Made by a program: the position numbers and the translations under genes
Shown here: in pieces, positions 1-10,680 of the stretch
Position numbering within the stretch: the stretch's first letter is position 1
Layout: each line of letters starts with the position of its first letter
Notes under the pieces: model-generated
The model's input: the letters and a program-made list of their open reading frames with translations, nothing else
Told to the model about the DNA's origin: nothing
The model's database searches: none
Assembly (NCBI GenBank): GCA_000934385.1
Contig: KN880511.1
Location: forward strand, 1-64,000
Direction: 5' to 3'
Source of the DNA: Cylindrobasidium torrendii FP15055 ss-10
Lineage: Eukaryota > Basidiomycota > Agaricomycetes > Agaricales > Physalacriaceae
DNA: 64,000 nucleotides

Positions 1-1494
1 GTCTCCTTGTATCCTCCTCTCATCATTCCCCCGGACTTCTGCACGGGTCAAGCCAGCAGCACCGTCATGGTCATTCACGACATTGATCTCGCCATCCATC
101 CGACCTTCAATAGAGCAGAGTGGATTAACAAAGGCAGGAAATGGGCAGACGTTCCTGATCATGTAGTCAATGCATGGTGCAGCGAACTCGTCATCCCAGA
201 CGATGCTCTCGAATACCTCATGGACCCCAATGACACCGTGGAAGCACTACTCGACACGAAAGTCCCAGAAATTGACACAGGCTTCTCACTACATCCCATC
301 GCGGCGTATTTTTGCAATGAGCGTCCGTCGCGCACGGTTACCTGTGCCCAGATTGTCAACTCCGTTATCCGACGCAAGATTCCTTCAGCAAAAACCTTGG
401 ATCAGCTCTGTCAAGACGCACCGCAAGAGTGGCTCAACGGGAAGCAGGCATTGGTTGACCCGCGGGTCCCCAACGCGCGCCCTCTACCCTTCTGGGTTCT
501 CAGTCTCTTCCGCAAATTCCTGGAGTTGTCGACAGCACACAAGGATTACTGCACAGCTATGGGTACCGTACGCCAGCAGCTTCGCAATGTCAAAATTCGG
601 ACACGCTTTCCTGAATTCGATGTTGCGCTCACACAATATCCATGGAACGAGACGCTCTATTATCAGACTTTAGTTGCGCCGTCTACCAAGCTCACCCAAC
701 TTTTGCGTCCCGTTCGTCTCTGTGATGACCTCAATCAAATCATGTTCGAGGTGCTGCACACCCGGTGCAATGAGCCTGACGGACTGCATGGGAACGACCA
801 GATAATGGCTTCCCGATTCTACGCTGTCATCGAAGCTGCCGTGAAGATGGCATCCAGGGATAGGCTGCCATCAACCCTCTCGAAACTCGACAAGACACTG
901 CTGCATCGCCCCAAGCTACGATCCTGGTTTGTCGTTCTCCACAACGAGCATGAACGGCCATTCCGGGTTAACTATGCAGAGAGGACATTTGAGTATGGTC
1001 TGTACACTTTGAATCAGCGAATAGTACACGGACTGATGGTGGCATTAGGCGAATCATTCCCTGGCATGCCAATACCCCACCGAGTCATCAACACCATTCA
1101 CACCTGGTTGAAGATCCAGTTTGGGACGAAGTTCAAGTGCCTTGGCGCTACACTCATAGTCGGACAGCAGGCGGACGATATTTCATGTATCCCAGCAACT
1201 CTCAACTGCATTGAGCATGGTATATTCGGGGACCCTCTATGGACTGCACAAGACCGATGGTACAATAGAATGGATTGGTACACGCGTCTTCGCTTTGAGC
1301 TACCTGCGGTTCGTGAGGCTGAAAAGATAGGCAAGGCAACTACTCACCGTTCCACAGAAACTGGCATCAAAGAAAGTGCCATTGCGACCTCCAGATTCAC
1401 CGTCATCGACATCAACTTCATTGGCACCGGGGCCTCATCCATTTGCATCTACGACAAGTTCATCGGCACCGTCCTCACCAGCACCTACAGCTAG
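1..1494 (+). CDS. ULP/C48-like cysteine protease-like protein, 5' partial, probably inactive
   Basis: The frame is open from the first base of the window and stops at 1492-1494, leaving about 497 residues with no start codon inside the window. The C-terminal part has the layout of a ubiquitin-like-protein-specific protease: a W-F-V-V-L strand at 925-939, a Y-A-E strand near 973-981, then G-Q-Q-x-D-x-x-S-C at 1162-1188 followed by an L-N-x-I-E-H helix and a P-L-W segment. The presumed nucleophile Cys is codon 1186-1188. Where the family normally has His-Trp there is Ser-Trp (Ser 922-924), and where Asp is expected there is Glu (979-981), so catalysis is doubtful. It lies directly upstream of, and overlaps, the transposase frame. 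It may be the N-terminal domain of one large transposon protein cut off by a frame change. Family placement is by eye. Confidence 0.6.
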   Translation, partial: VSLYPPLIIPPDFCTGQASSTVMVIHDIDLAIHPTFNRAEWINKGRKWADVPDHVVNAWCSELVIPDDALEYLMDPNDTVEALLDTKVPEIDTGFSLHPIAAYFCNERPSRTVTCAQIVNSVIRRKIPSAKTLDQLCQDAPQEWLNGKQALVDPRVPNARPLPFWVLSLFRKFLELSTAHKDYCTAMGTVRQQLRNVKIRTRFPEFDVALTQYPWNETLYYQTLVAPSTKLTQLLRPVRLCDDLNQIMFEVLHTRCNEPDGLHGNDQIMASRFYAVIEAAVKMASRDRLPSTLSKLDKTLLHRPKLRSWFVVLHNEHERPFRVNYAERTFEYGLYTLNQRIVHGLMVALGESFPGMPIPHRVINTIHTWLKIQFGTKFKCLGATLIVGQQADDISCIPATLNCIEHGIFGDPLWTAQDRWYNRMDWYTRLRFELPAVREAEKIGKATTHRSTETGIKESAIATSRFTVIDINFIGTGASSICIYDKFIGTVLTSTYS

Positions 1495-1609
1495 GCCTAC
1501 GACAATCCATCAGCGTACACGCCCAACCCTTGCAAATCTCTTACACACCAACGTAGAGCTACGTGCGGTGGAGGACATACAGGCGTCGTGCACGATTGCC
1601 GGTGACAGT

Positions 1610-4600
1610 ATGTTTGAGCCAGATGCATTTGATACGTTGGATGAAGAGGACAATAAATTGGATGGGGATGACGCCGACACCCTGTGTCTATCAGCAAGTG
1701 AGCCTGTTGGTGCACCAGTGGAATTCGACACACCAATGGACATTGACACGCAGACGGAGCTATCTCGGCCAGGCAAGAAAACCATGCAAGCCAACGCTTG
1801 GGCATCGGTGATGGCAGAGGCAAGGAAGCAGAGCGTGGAGAAGGAGGCGACACTAGGAAAGAGGAAAGCATCAGCGAAGCGCAAAAGGGAGGGAGAGGCT
1901 ATTGATGATGGGCCATCACAGGCAAAGGCAAGACTTGGCGATGCCAGCAGCGGCGGTCCTGCTGGAATCAGCAAGGGTGCTATTTCACAGAAAAGATTGC
2001 GCACCGGAATAGACGGAGGCAACTACGATGAGGAGAAACGGGCGCGGTGGAAAGAGCGGATTCTATCTGTGGATCGAAAGGCGTGTTTCTACGATTATAC
2101 GGACGACAAAATGGTCAAAATTCTTGAGGGCGGCGGGACATTAAAGCTGCGATACGTTGTATGTTCAAATTGCGGGCGCGACCAGGCCATGAAGTCGGCG
2201 TATGACACATCGCGCTTTTCCGACCACTACCATCGGTGCCGCCGTGGAAAGAGAAAGGAATCTGCGTCCTCGTGGAACCATGCCAAGCGCGCTGGCACTT
2301 CGGCCACCGCTTTTTCGGCTTACTTCACCAGATCAGGTGACGCCGCAGGCGAACCAGCTCCGAGTTGCCCATCTGCCAAACCACTACCATGTCCTGGCAT
2401 TGGCGCTACCAACGCAGCGAATATTATCACATATCTTCGACGAACCTCTTCACGTGGAGGTGGTGCACCTTCAATTCACGTACTTGCACGCGAGCTCTAT
2501 CCAAAGAAACTGTTTTGGAGGAAGCTCAATCGACTGGAAAAGAAGGCTGTACGCGACGCACAACTTCATCGGCAGAGATGGCGCAATGAACATGAAGAAG
2601 GACGCGTGTTTTCAACTAGCTGTTCCAAAATCACTACCGTACTTGGGGAGGACAACCAACGTCGCGCCTGTCATGCCTGCAACGATTTGCTGAAGATGCA
2701 CGCATTTTGTACCGCTCTGCGCAAACCTCAGCCGCTGAAGGAGAATTTGAAGTATACCAACAAGGTCTTCCACTCGCGCATCCTTGGTGGGCAATACGCG
2801 AGTGTCCTTGGATTGTCGGAGCTCATTCAAGAGGTGCGTTGTTATCATTGATATATACAGCCATTAATTCCAACCGTCTTCAGGATGCGCAGGGCTCCCC
2901 GTTTCTGCGATTTTCTGTCGGAGCTTTGAATGGGAAATTCGATAACAAGAAGGTTTTCCTTGGGCTAGTGCAAGCAATGGTAGAGAGAGTCGAGAGAGAT
3001 GAGCGAGGCGTTGGCACACAGAACTTTTCTTATGCCCCAGCGTTCGATGAATTCGTCAGTATCTTGGCGACCCATAGCCCTCGCGCTCTCAAATTCTTTC
3101 ACGAGCACTTCCAAGCACGGACCGAGTCCAGCATCCGGTGCGTAGGCCACTGTTCATTAATCTCACCAACACTAACTCATGGATAGTAGTGAACGATCCA
3201 AGAAACCAAAGATGCCGCCAACTATCTGTGAAGACACGTTCAATCGCGTCAAGGAGAGGCTTGACACCATCGAATATACTGGCCCGGTAGCTCTTGCGTG
3301 CGATGACACTAAGCTTCTCAGCGGGCTGCGGCTGTATTGGGATTCCAGTCAAGGTGCACACTATCTTGTCGGTGGAACCAATGGTCCGGTCCTTGTACCC
3401 GACCCAAGTATGGTTCCCGAGCTCATGCAGGACGACGCTATTCCGAAGGGCACCAAGGTCCGCGTCTGGACGCTGCAGGTCCCGTTGCCCAAGATGGTTC
3501 CGATTGTTGTGGCCGCTGTGGCGATTGGGAACAACTGCACAGCTCAGCAGCTCCTGCCTCCGCTTCTGGAGATTGTATATGGCCTTCTTGACCACAATAT
3601 CGACATTGTTTCGTACACTTGCGACGGAGCAGCAACCGAACAAGACCTTCAGCGCCGCTTTGTGGACAAGGCCGACAGGGTTGAAGTTATCACGATTCCG
3701 TCGCCTACTCCCAATCACCCCAATATCGACATTACGATTGCGTTCTTCAAGGGACATCCAATTGCCATCCTCCAGGACTCAAAGCACTTGGCTAAGACGT
3801 TCCGCAACAACCTATTCTCAGGCGCGCGGCTCTTAGTCTTTGGAAATCATACTGCACACTTTTTTCACCTCATGAAGGTTGTGTCCCATTCCGCATCACC
3901 TCTGTACCAGCGCGATGTTTTCAAGACGGACCGTCAGGACGACAATGCAGCATTACGCACACTGTCCGCCGCGCTGCTCGACTTCCTTGTCACTCATCAA
4001 CCCAATGATTTAGGCGTCATTGTCTATCTCTTCATGTGTGGAGAGATCCACGACGCCTTCCAGAACCGCGCCATAGGACACGAAGAACGAGTGAAGATGG
4101 TTCTTCGGACATACTATTTCTTCCAAATGTGGGCGGTATTCTTGAAAAGCTCGCCAATATACTCGATTGCAAGCAACATAATTTCGTATGGTGCACTCGA
4201 CATTGTGCATACACTGGTCACCGGCTTTATTTCACTTACTATTATCCACCGAGACTACATCTCCATGACCTTTCCGCTCCTCCCATGGCTACACTCGAGC
4301 GAACCCTGCGAGCACGTATTTGGCATGTCCAGACAAGTCATCGAAGACTTCACCATGGCCGACTTCCTGCATATGATTCCCAAGCTTGATGTCAAGCTTC
4401 GTCAAGCCGCGCTTCGTTCAACTCAGGACACCGATGCCGCTGCAAGGGCACGCGCATCGGGATATAATCACACCTACCTGAATACCCATGACCTGGATCT
4501 GGCCAAGCTCTCATCGTTTCCCAGTGTCGAGCGCATCAGGGAGATCGCAGCAGACGCGGCAGCAGAGAGTGACAGTATTGTGTCACTCTTGGGCATTATG

Positions 4601-6042
4601 CCTGAAGACTTGCGCCCAGGAGAGGCATCACCTGTTGTCCGTCTTCCTGGTGTTGCGGCTATGCTTGGAGGGAAGCAGATGTGCGCTGGGGATGAGGAGG
4701 GAAGTAGCGACGAGAGTGACGCCGAGACCGATAGTGACTCGGATGAGGGATATGGTGAGAAGGCGGAGCTACTCGATTTATTGGCGCGCGCGGAGGATCC
4801 AGAATTTCGCAGGCAGCTTCATTCTCGAGAGGAGCGTGTGCGTGCCGAAACTCTGACCCATGCTGCTATAGCGCTCGAAACGGACGAGCTCATTCAACTG
4901 TAAGTGTCAGTGCCCGACTTTGAACAAATACTTATCTACTTTCAGTCGAGCGTCTGCCGAGCTTAATGAAGAAGAGGAACTCGAATCTACTGCAGAGGAT
5001 ATGCGCCATCTCGAAGCAGTAGAGCGCGCACTTGAACACATCGCAGATGTTAATGTGGATACCGGCGCCACTGCCAATTACGGAGTCGATCAAGTTGTAG
5101 AGTGGTCGCTCGAGGTCCTTGTATTCGAGCGTCTGCGACATCAGACTCGCGAGGCAGAGGCTAGTGTGCGCACTCGGACCACGGGAGTGAGCAACAAAAC
5201 GAGTGTGGTCAAGGAATCAGAGTCACAGCGCCGCCTGATCATCAAGGCGTTCTACGAAGAGCTGAGGCTGTCACAAGATCAAGGTGTCACGTCGGGCCTC
5301 GGAAGACAGGCTCGCTGGAAAGAAAACAACCAAGTCGACCTTTACGCGCCTGGCGCTCGTGGCTCTGATGCCCCCGCGCTGTCAAATGGGAATTCGGCTA
5401 ACGCTACAAAAGCTGCCACCGAAGTTACACGCCAGGTAAGGCTGCATTATCCCGATTCCCGACTACTGTACGCTGACAGTGTACTGCAGGCCCTTGCCAA
5501 ACGCCGCAAACTCTTCTCGTTGAAGGATGTCCCTGCGTTGGCCCTTCTGGGAGAAGGCCGCGTCTCTGGGGTCGCGGCAGGGGCGGAGCTTTCAATTGGC
5601 CAGTTCGGGTTTGTTTACACTGCGCTGGGTGTCATGCTCGGTGAAGGTATGACTTTCAACTGTGTTTTCCGCCCCTTGCTGAAAGAACACCTAAGTTATT
5701 GCGATGTACTCGAAGACCGGTGGCAAGAGCGGCAAACATGCGGCCGTTACACAGACAAGCAGCTTGGGTGCGGTGTCATATATCTCTGTACAGCTCTTTG
5801 CACCACGTACACCGCGCGTGTTCTCAAAAATGCCGTCCTGCTTCACGCCATATCATTGCAAGGGCTTTCAACATCTACTTCCAGAGGAATTTCTTGTCAA
5901 GCTGATTTCAGTGCCGGAGGAAAAGGAATTGGCAAAGGAGGTTGCAATTTCTGAATGGAGTCTTTTCAAGCAGTTAGATGCAGGACACGCTAAGCTAACA
6001 CTAGCTATGGCTGAGTTCAGGAAGAGGTCAGCTAAGGATTGA
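1610..6042 (+). CDS. P-element/THAP9-like DDE transposase, six exons
   Basis: Exons joined by eye: to 2833, 2884-3137, 3187-4899, 4946-5435, 5490-5646 and 5696-6042. They keep frame throughout and give 1394 residues from the first ATG at 1610. The frame is already open from 1331, so it may join the upstream protease ORF. Order of parts: an acidic, basic and low-complexity N-terminus; a C-x2-C...H-x-H-x-C BED-like finger starting at 2162; a second Cys cluster (C-H-A-C) just before the first intron; then an RNase H-like core. Likely catalytic acids are Asp 3302-3304 (after A-C), Asp 3776-3778 (D-S-K-H-L before an R-N-N helix) and Glu 4310-4312 (C-E-H-V-F-G). The last exon has a K-T-G-G-K-S-G stretch and stops at 6040-6042. 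The 54-base intron at 5436-5489 is in phase, so its removal is uncertain. The core appears uninterrupted, so activity cannot be excluded. Superfamily assignment is inference from motif order. Confidence 0.65.
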
Positions 6043-6130
6043 GAGACCCCGAGGTAGCAGAGGACGATTATTATGATTTACTATAGAGCTATATATGTTT
6101 AAATTTAATCTGTCCATCCGAACTGTGTTT

Positions 6131-6194
6131 AGCGATTTTTTTTGGCGATTTTTGGCGATTTTTGGCGATTTTTTAACGATTTTTAGCGATTTTA
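6131..6194 (+). repeat. Tandem array of about six ~10-base units (RGCGATTTTT)
   Basis: Units at 6131-6143, 6144-6153, 6154-6163, 6164-6174, 6175-6184 and 6185-6194 follow the pattern [AG][GA]CGATTTTT with small length changes in the T-run. They lie 90 bases past the transposase stop codon, where subterminal repeats of a DNA transposon are expected. A function as transposase binding sites is inference. Confidence 0.85.
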
Positions 6195-6210
6195 TAGGGC
6201 CAGATACGAG

Positions 6211-6300
6211 TTTGGACAAAAATTTGGGTCTGGGGCGATGTCAGATCCCGTTTTTGGACAAAAACAGCCCTCAACCGGGCGATTTTGGTTTGGACAAAAA
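6211..6300 (+). repeat. Three direct copies of TTTGGACAAAAA
   Basis: Identical 12-mers occur at 6211-6222, 6253-6264 and 6289-6300, spaced 42 and 36 bases start to start. They follow the CGATTTTT array and probably belong to the same transposon end. No inverted partner can be sought because the left end is outside the window. Confidence 0.85.
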
Positions 6301-6330
6301 CACCCCCGGCGGAGGATTTCAGGATCCGGC

Positions 6331-7905
6331 CTTCGCACCTATAATGGGGGGGCCTGCCAAAGCCCATCCTCGTAACTTAAACAAGTATATCATCCGGCCT
6401 CGAGGCTGTGGGCCCACCGTCCTCGATGCGGTGGTTATTGTGAACGAAGGCCGAGGTTCCGCATTCCGTGATCGACAGTCGAAACCGCCAAAGCTGTGAA
6501 AAGCATGTATGACGTCTGACCCTGGACCGCCTCCCATTGTGTCGATATATGTAGGTATGCGGTCGGTATACGGAGCACAGTCCAGCTACACATTGTCGCG
6601 CGTAACCGTGACGCAAGTCTTGGTGAGAGTGATTCAACGCCACTATCAAACACAAGCACATTTCGGGATTCTGACGGTGATGTGGCGCGTACAACCGCGC
6701 ACAGTGGGGGGCCATGGCATGCTCTGCTCAAGTATAAATGTCAAAGGCAAACTGCTGCGCAACAACTCACAAGGAACACACGATCTAGGTAATGCCGGTT
6801 AGCTTAAGAACTGAATGGGATTCCCAAATGCGTGTTGAGTATCTGCATGCCACTGCAGTTGTCATAAGCGCATCAGGTGTATGTGGAAATACATTCACTC
6901 AGCTATCTAAGGAAATTTTCCACAGTTTCCACATGTTATTGTTCATGGCGAATCGGTGAATACAAGTGCCACTCGAAGCATTTGGTCAATCAAGTAAAAT
7001 ATTGAGATATCCATCGACAGAAATGCACTATGATGTAAATCGCAAGGATTACACCCTTCCATGTAAGCCTCTATTTTGCTCGGAGTTAATTACACTTACA
7101 CAACTCCAACCTTCAACCAGTGCACCGATTATCCTTGGACACCCAAGGACTCTTCCGTCATCCACGGTCAGAACCCACACTCATGCACGCAGTGACTGAA
7201 GGACCGCAATAAGTGCCTACTCTGTCCTGTGCCCCTCTTGTCAATTTACATGACGCATAACTGCCAAGAGCCTCGACAGCCAAACCAATAACAGAACTCG
7301 GGAGTACATGAAAGCCAAAGCTAACGTGAGCAACAGATTGTCAGAAGAGCCATAGAAATAATTATGATGACCGGAGTACTGCGTAGCAAATTTCTGAGAA
7401 TGAGCAGTGTATGCTATTCGAATAATTTCAAGCCGGGTTAGATTCTTGTAGCTGTGAAGAAGCCTCAATCTTTGCTTACTGTTATAATATTTCTGAGGCT
7501 CAAGGAAAGAGGAAAAAGCTGTTCCTGCTAGTGGGTGAGAAACCTGACCAGCGCCAACGCGTTGGGAAAGGTATCTGGGTCGAGCGCGAACGGTGAGGCA
7601 AACTGAAACGACAACCCCGTGTCGCATGGAACGGTCCTCCCTCTATTCTGTCGGGTGTGTGGGGAGTTTTGAGAAAGCAAATAGAGTCGAGATTTAATTC
7701 TCGACTATAGTGATGGAAGTATCGACAGGTGTCGACGTAAGAGACGTGATCGGTCTGGTTTCTTTAATGCCTCATGAATGCATGAAACCCGACCTCCACT
7801 CCGACCACTCTTCGTGGAGGTGTCGCATCAAATATTGGTATTGAACTTTGAAGGTTCTAGGACTAAGGAAGCTACGGCCAGTGGAAAAATGCGAAATAAA
7901 ATATT
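6331..7905. other. Gene-poor stretch with two small hairpins
   Basis: No ORF here shows a recognisable domain or a convincing splice chain. A TATAAA lies at 6732-6737, followed by a short A/C-rich leader, but I could not attach a gene to it. Two inverted repeats are visible: 7685-7692 with 7699-7706 (8-base stem, 6-base loop) and 7792-7799 with 7814-7821 (8-base stem, 14-base loop). The rest looks non-coding or decayed. Confidence 0.5.
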
Positions 7906-7978
7906 GATTCGGCCCAGGATCGAACTGAGGACCTTCTGTGTGTTAGACAGATGCGATAACCAACTACGCCACCGAACC
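7906..7978 (-). tRNA. tRNA-Val (anticodon AAC)
   Basis: The reverse complement folds as a 73-base tRNA with no intron. The acceptor stem GGTTCGG pairs with CCGAATC with one G-T pair. The anticodon stem TCTGT/ACAGA encloses the loop CTAACAC, giving AAC. The T-arm carries the conserved GTTCGATCC box B. Downstream on the minus strand a TTTT run fits RNA polymerase III termination. Confidence 0.95.
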
Positions 7979-8135
7979 TGTAGGCCCCGGGGTTTGCAAG
8001 GGATAGGATTACACGCGTTGAGGATTGACCGTTCGCGGGAAGAGTAATACTTTGTATTGGCGGCAAACAATAGTTGCATATATGTGTACACTAACAAAAA
8101 TAATGTCCGGGTTTGTAGGGAGTGATTCTCGGGGT

Positions 8136-8895
8136 CTACTTCCTCTGCTCCTCCTCCTCGATCTCTACAACTTCGAAAAGGATAGGGTCCTTCTCGTCGA
8201 GGTAGTAGTCAGGTGCAGGAATGACATAGTCTTCGCCAGTGCGAACGTGCTCTTCCTCTGAGCGGGTACGAGTGATAGCACGGTAACTGAGGAGAAGGGC
8301 CATGAAGACGATACGTAGAAGGACGCCGATTCCGCAGCCTATCGATATGTTAGCGCACTTAGCGAGACTAGATGACTGAACGGACCAAAGACGAAGGCAA
8401 CAGCGCGGCCTTCCCATGGTCCAAGCATGAGAAGGGCGTTGTGCAGCCTCAGGATGGGTGAATCACGGTGGCGCTGTGACGCGGGAGGAGGGGAAACGAT
8501 CTTGATGCGGTCGCCGCCCTTGGTGTGGCCTTCCATCGTCACAGGGTCAAAGGTAACGGCGGTCCCGGCGACGTGATGGCCATGGTGCGGCTTGAAGTCT
8601 TGGACGACCTCGAGACCGAGCGCAGTGCGGAGCGCATTCGTCAGAGACATCTTGGAGGAGCAGGGACGACCGCGGCGACCGGCGCCAGGCATGGGAATGG
8701 GGACGATGTTGGCGTTGACTTCGCCGTTGCTGTGTCCGTGAACCGCAGCTGCGGGAAGCGGCTCAGAAAGGACGATCACTCGCATGGGGGCGGCACTGGC
8801 TGCAACCGTTCGTTAGTGCGCCATTTCGCTGTACGGCGGGGCAACGCACCCATGCCAGCAGCCATAAACGCAGTGATCAAGCCTGTCAATCGCAT
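8136..8895 (-). CDS. Small type I membrane protein, hypothetical
   Basis: Three exons on the minus strand, 8386-8799 flanked by 8850-8895 (start ATG) and 8136-8338, joined through introns of 50 and 47 bases with GTGCGT and GTCCGT donors. The reading frame stays intact and gives 220 residues. The first 20 residues (MRLTGLITAFMAAGMASAAP) look like a cleavable signal peptide. A 140-residue region without Cys pairs or known motifs follows, then a single hydrophobic segment starting at F-G-C-G-I-G-V-L-L and continuing through F-M-A-L-L-L-S-Y, an R-x-T-R stop-transfer cluster, and a short acidic cytoplasmic tail ending E-E-E-E-Q-R-K. I do not recognise the family. Because the signal peptide, membrane span and basic stop-transfer sequence appear only after splicing, I consider the gene real. 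Confidence 0.7.
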
Positions 8896-9220
8896 ATTGG
8901 GGGTTTACTGGTGTGAAAGTGGTGTTGATAGTTTGGAGTCAAGAGACAGGGATGTCTGGGCGGCTATACCGGTACGTCGGACCGCATATCCGAACCTAGC
9001 CTTACCAAGTTCATGGTGTTGAAGTTCGCTCAACTACTCACGAGCAGCCCTTGCTGTTCAGCTTACTTTGATCTGGATACTGTGTTCAATGCTAGCGGTA
9101 ATAGTGCATCAGGGCTTGTAGATTCTTTGATTGGCGTCGCCATTGCACTGGTTTGTCGGATAGCAGCAAGGGGAGCCCGAATGACTGGAGGCCACGGCCC
9201 ACGCGCGATTTACATCCACA

Positions 9221-9228
9221 TATAAAAG
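9221..9228 (+). promoter_or_regulatory. TATA box of the lipase gene
   Basis: TATAAAAG lies 126 bases upstream of the lipase ATG at 9354 and is followed by a C/T-rich leader with long T runs, a common arrangement in strongly expressed fungal genes. Confidence 0.6.
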
Positions 9229-9353
9229 GGAAACTCGAATTTTTGCTTCCTTGTCCGACGCTATTGCTTCGCCCCCTCTGCGAGGTCTTTTCTTCTGTGC
9301 TTTCAGGCATTCCTCATCGTTCTTTTTTCTTCTTCTTTCTGAGGAATCCCCCA

Positions 9354-10554
9354 ATGTTTTTCTTCGGACTTGTGAACACTTTCCTTTCCTTATCGGCCCT
9401 CGTCGTTTTGGCCGCCCCCATCCGTCGCAGACCTGGCGTCTTGGACGAGATTTTCGGGATCGGCTCAAGCGATGATAAGGCATCGTCTACGACAACTGCC
9501 CTCTCGCCAGCGGACCTTGACACGAAATTCAAGCGCGCTGCCGAATTCAGTCGCGCTGCGTACTGTCCCACGGCGGAAGTCACCAATCGGACGTGCGGCG
9601 CATCTTGCGACGCCCTTGGCAACGATGTCGAGTTCCTTCTCTCCGGTGGCGGTATGATCCTTGTCGCATTCCCACGGATTGGATAGCTGAGCCTGTTCCA
9701 TAGATGAGGGCGATACTCCTCTCTGTGGGTACCGCTAACATGATGCAACCAAAAAGTAACATTCCCTAGTCATGGTGGCTCTCGACAAGGCAACAAACAC
9801 CATATTTGTTGCACACCAGGGAACGAATCCCGACAACATGTGGGTCTTCCAAAGCGTCTGCTCGTGGTCTGGCATTTAAACTCTACTAGCATGTCCATCC
9901 TCAACGATGCGGACTTCGTCCCGGATGACATTGACACTCGGTTCATTACTTCTGCTGGCGACGGTAAGGACCTCCAACACCTATACCCAGATCAGACTCA
10001 TGCTCGGCCTTGCAGATGTCAAGGTTCACAACGGCTTCCAAGATACATTTCTTCACACTGCAGACGCCATACTAAACGCTACGATGTCCGCCCTCCAAAG
10101 CACGGGTGCCCAAAAGCTTGTCTTGACTGGCCACTCCCTTGGCGCCGCTATTGCCACCCTCGATGCTCTCATGTTCAAGGACGCACTCGCAGGTTCCAAC
10201 GTCACTATGTCCACAACACTCTTTGGATCCCCTCGTATAGGCAACAAGGAGTTTGCAGACTTCCTCGACTCACAACTGGGCTCGTCGCTCTCGCGGATAA
10301 CCAACCGGGAGGACCCAGTACCGCTACTTCCGCCTCAATTCCTGTCGTTCGCCCATGCGAGTGGGGAGGTACACATCAACGCGGTGGACGAAGCAGGGAA
10401 TGCAACTGATATTGTATCGTGTGCGGGGAAAGAAAACCAACTGTGCTCTGACAAAGGGAACATTTTGAGTAGCGACGTCTCCGACCACAGTGGTATAATC
10501 TACTTCGCTCGTGTCTTGGCCGGAAAGCTAACTCATCGTAGGTCCCTACTTTAG
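9354..10554 (+). CDS. Secreted class 3 lipase / feruloyl-esterase-like hydrolase
   Basis: Exons 9354-9651, 9704-9724, 9770-9839, 9890-9963 and 10016-10554 join in frame to 333 residues. Two introns use a GTGGGT donor, and one exon is only 21 bases. The start is chosen because it gives a signal peptide (L-V-N-T-F-L-S-L-S-A-L-V-V-L-A-A-P). The alpha/beta-hydrolase core is clear: an oxyanion strand V-A-H-Q-G-T, the nucleophile elbow T-G-H-S-L-G-A-A, a G-S-P-R-I-G-N strand, the Asp region R-E-D-P-V-P, and D-H-S-G-I-I-Y-F, which supplies the likely catalytic His. Cys residues near the N-terminus (Y-C-P and C-G-A-S-C) suggest disulfides in the extracellular enzyme. Known for the family: hydrolysis of acylglycerols or related esters outside the cell. 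The exact substrate cannot be read from sequence. Confidence 0.9.
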
Positions 10555-10680
10555 CGGTATATCTTTTGGCAGCTCGCAATGCTTGGTTTAAGTAGGATGG
10601 TTAGAACTACGGTACTTATACAGCTTTGGACCCTGTGTAGATACCAAAATTCATAAATGATGAAAATGCTTCCGTTAGCA

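Larger units (their letters stand above)
1..6330 (+). mobile_element. Right-hand part of a large DNA transposon (ULP-like protease plus P/THAP9-like transposase)
   Basis: Two same-strand coding blocks, a cysteine-protease-like ORF and a spliced DDE-type transposase, are followed by A+T-rich short repeats, and then protein-coding character ends. Seen: the ORF at the left edge is open from base 1, so the element starts outside the window. The right end is not fixed, because the left terminal repeat needed to recognise a terminal inverted repeat is missing. I placed the limit just after the last subterminal repeat at 6300. Known: cut-and-paste DNA transposons in plants and fungi sometimes carry ULP1-like protease ORFs. 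Inference: this is one element, not two unrelated genes, because the second reading frame opens inside the end of the first and both face the same way. Confidence 0.7.

Noticed and set aside
6095..6499. 134-codon ORF through the CGATTTTT array
   Set aside because: Made of repeat units and non-coding sequence; no domain.
6966..7199. 77-codon plus-strand ORF with an apparent intron
   Set aside because: GT...AG can be drawn, but neither the spliced nor the unspliced product resembles any family, and no upstream exon fits.
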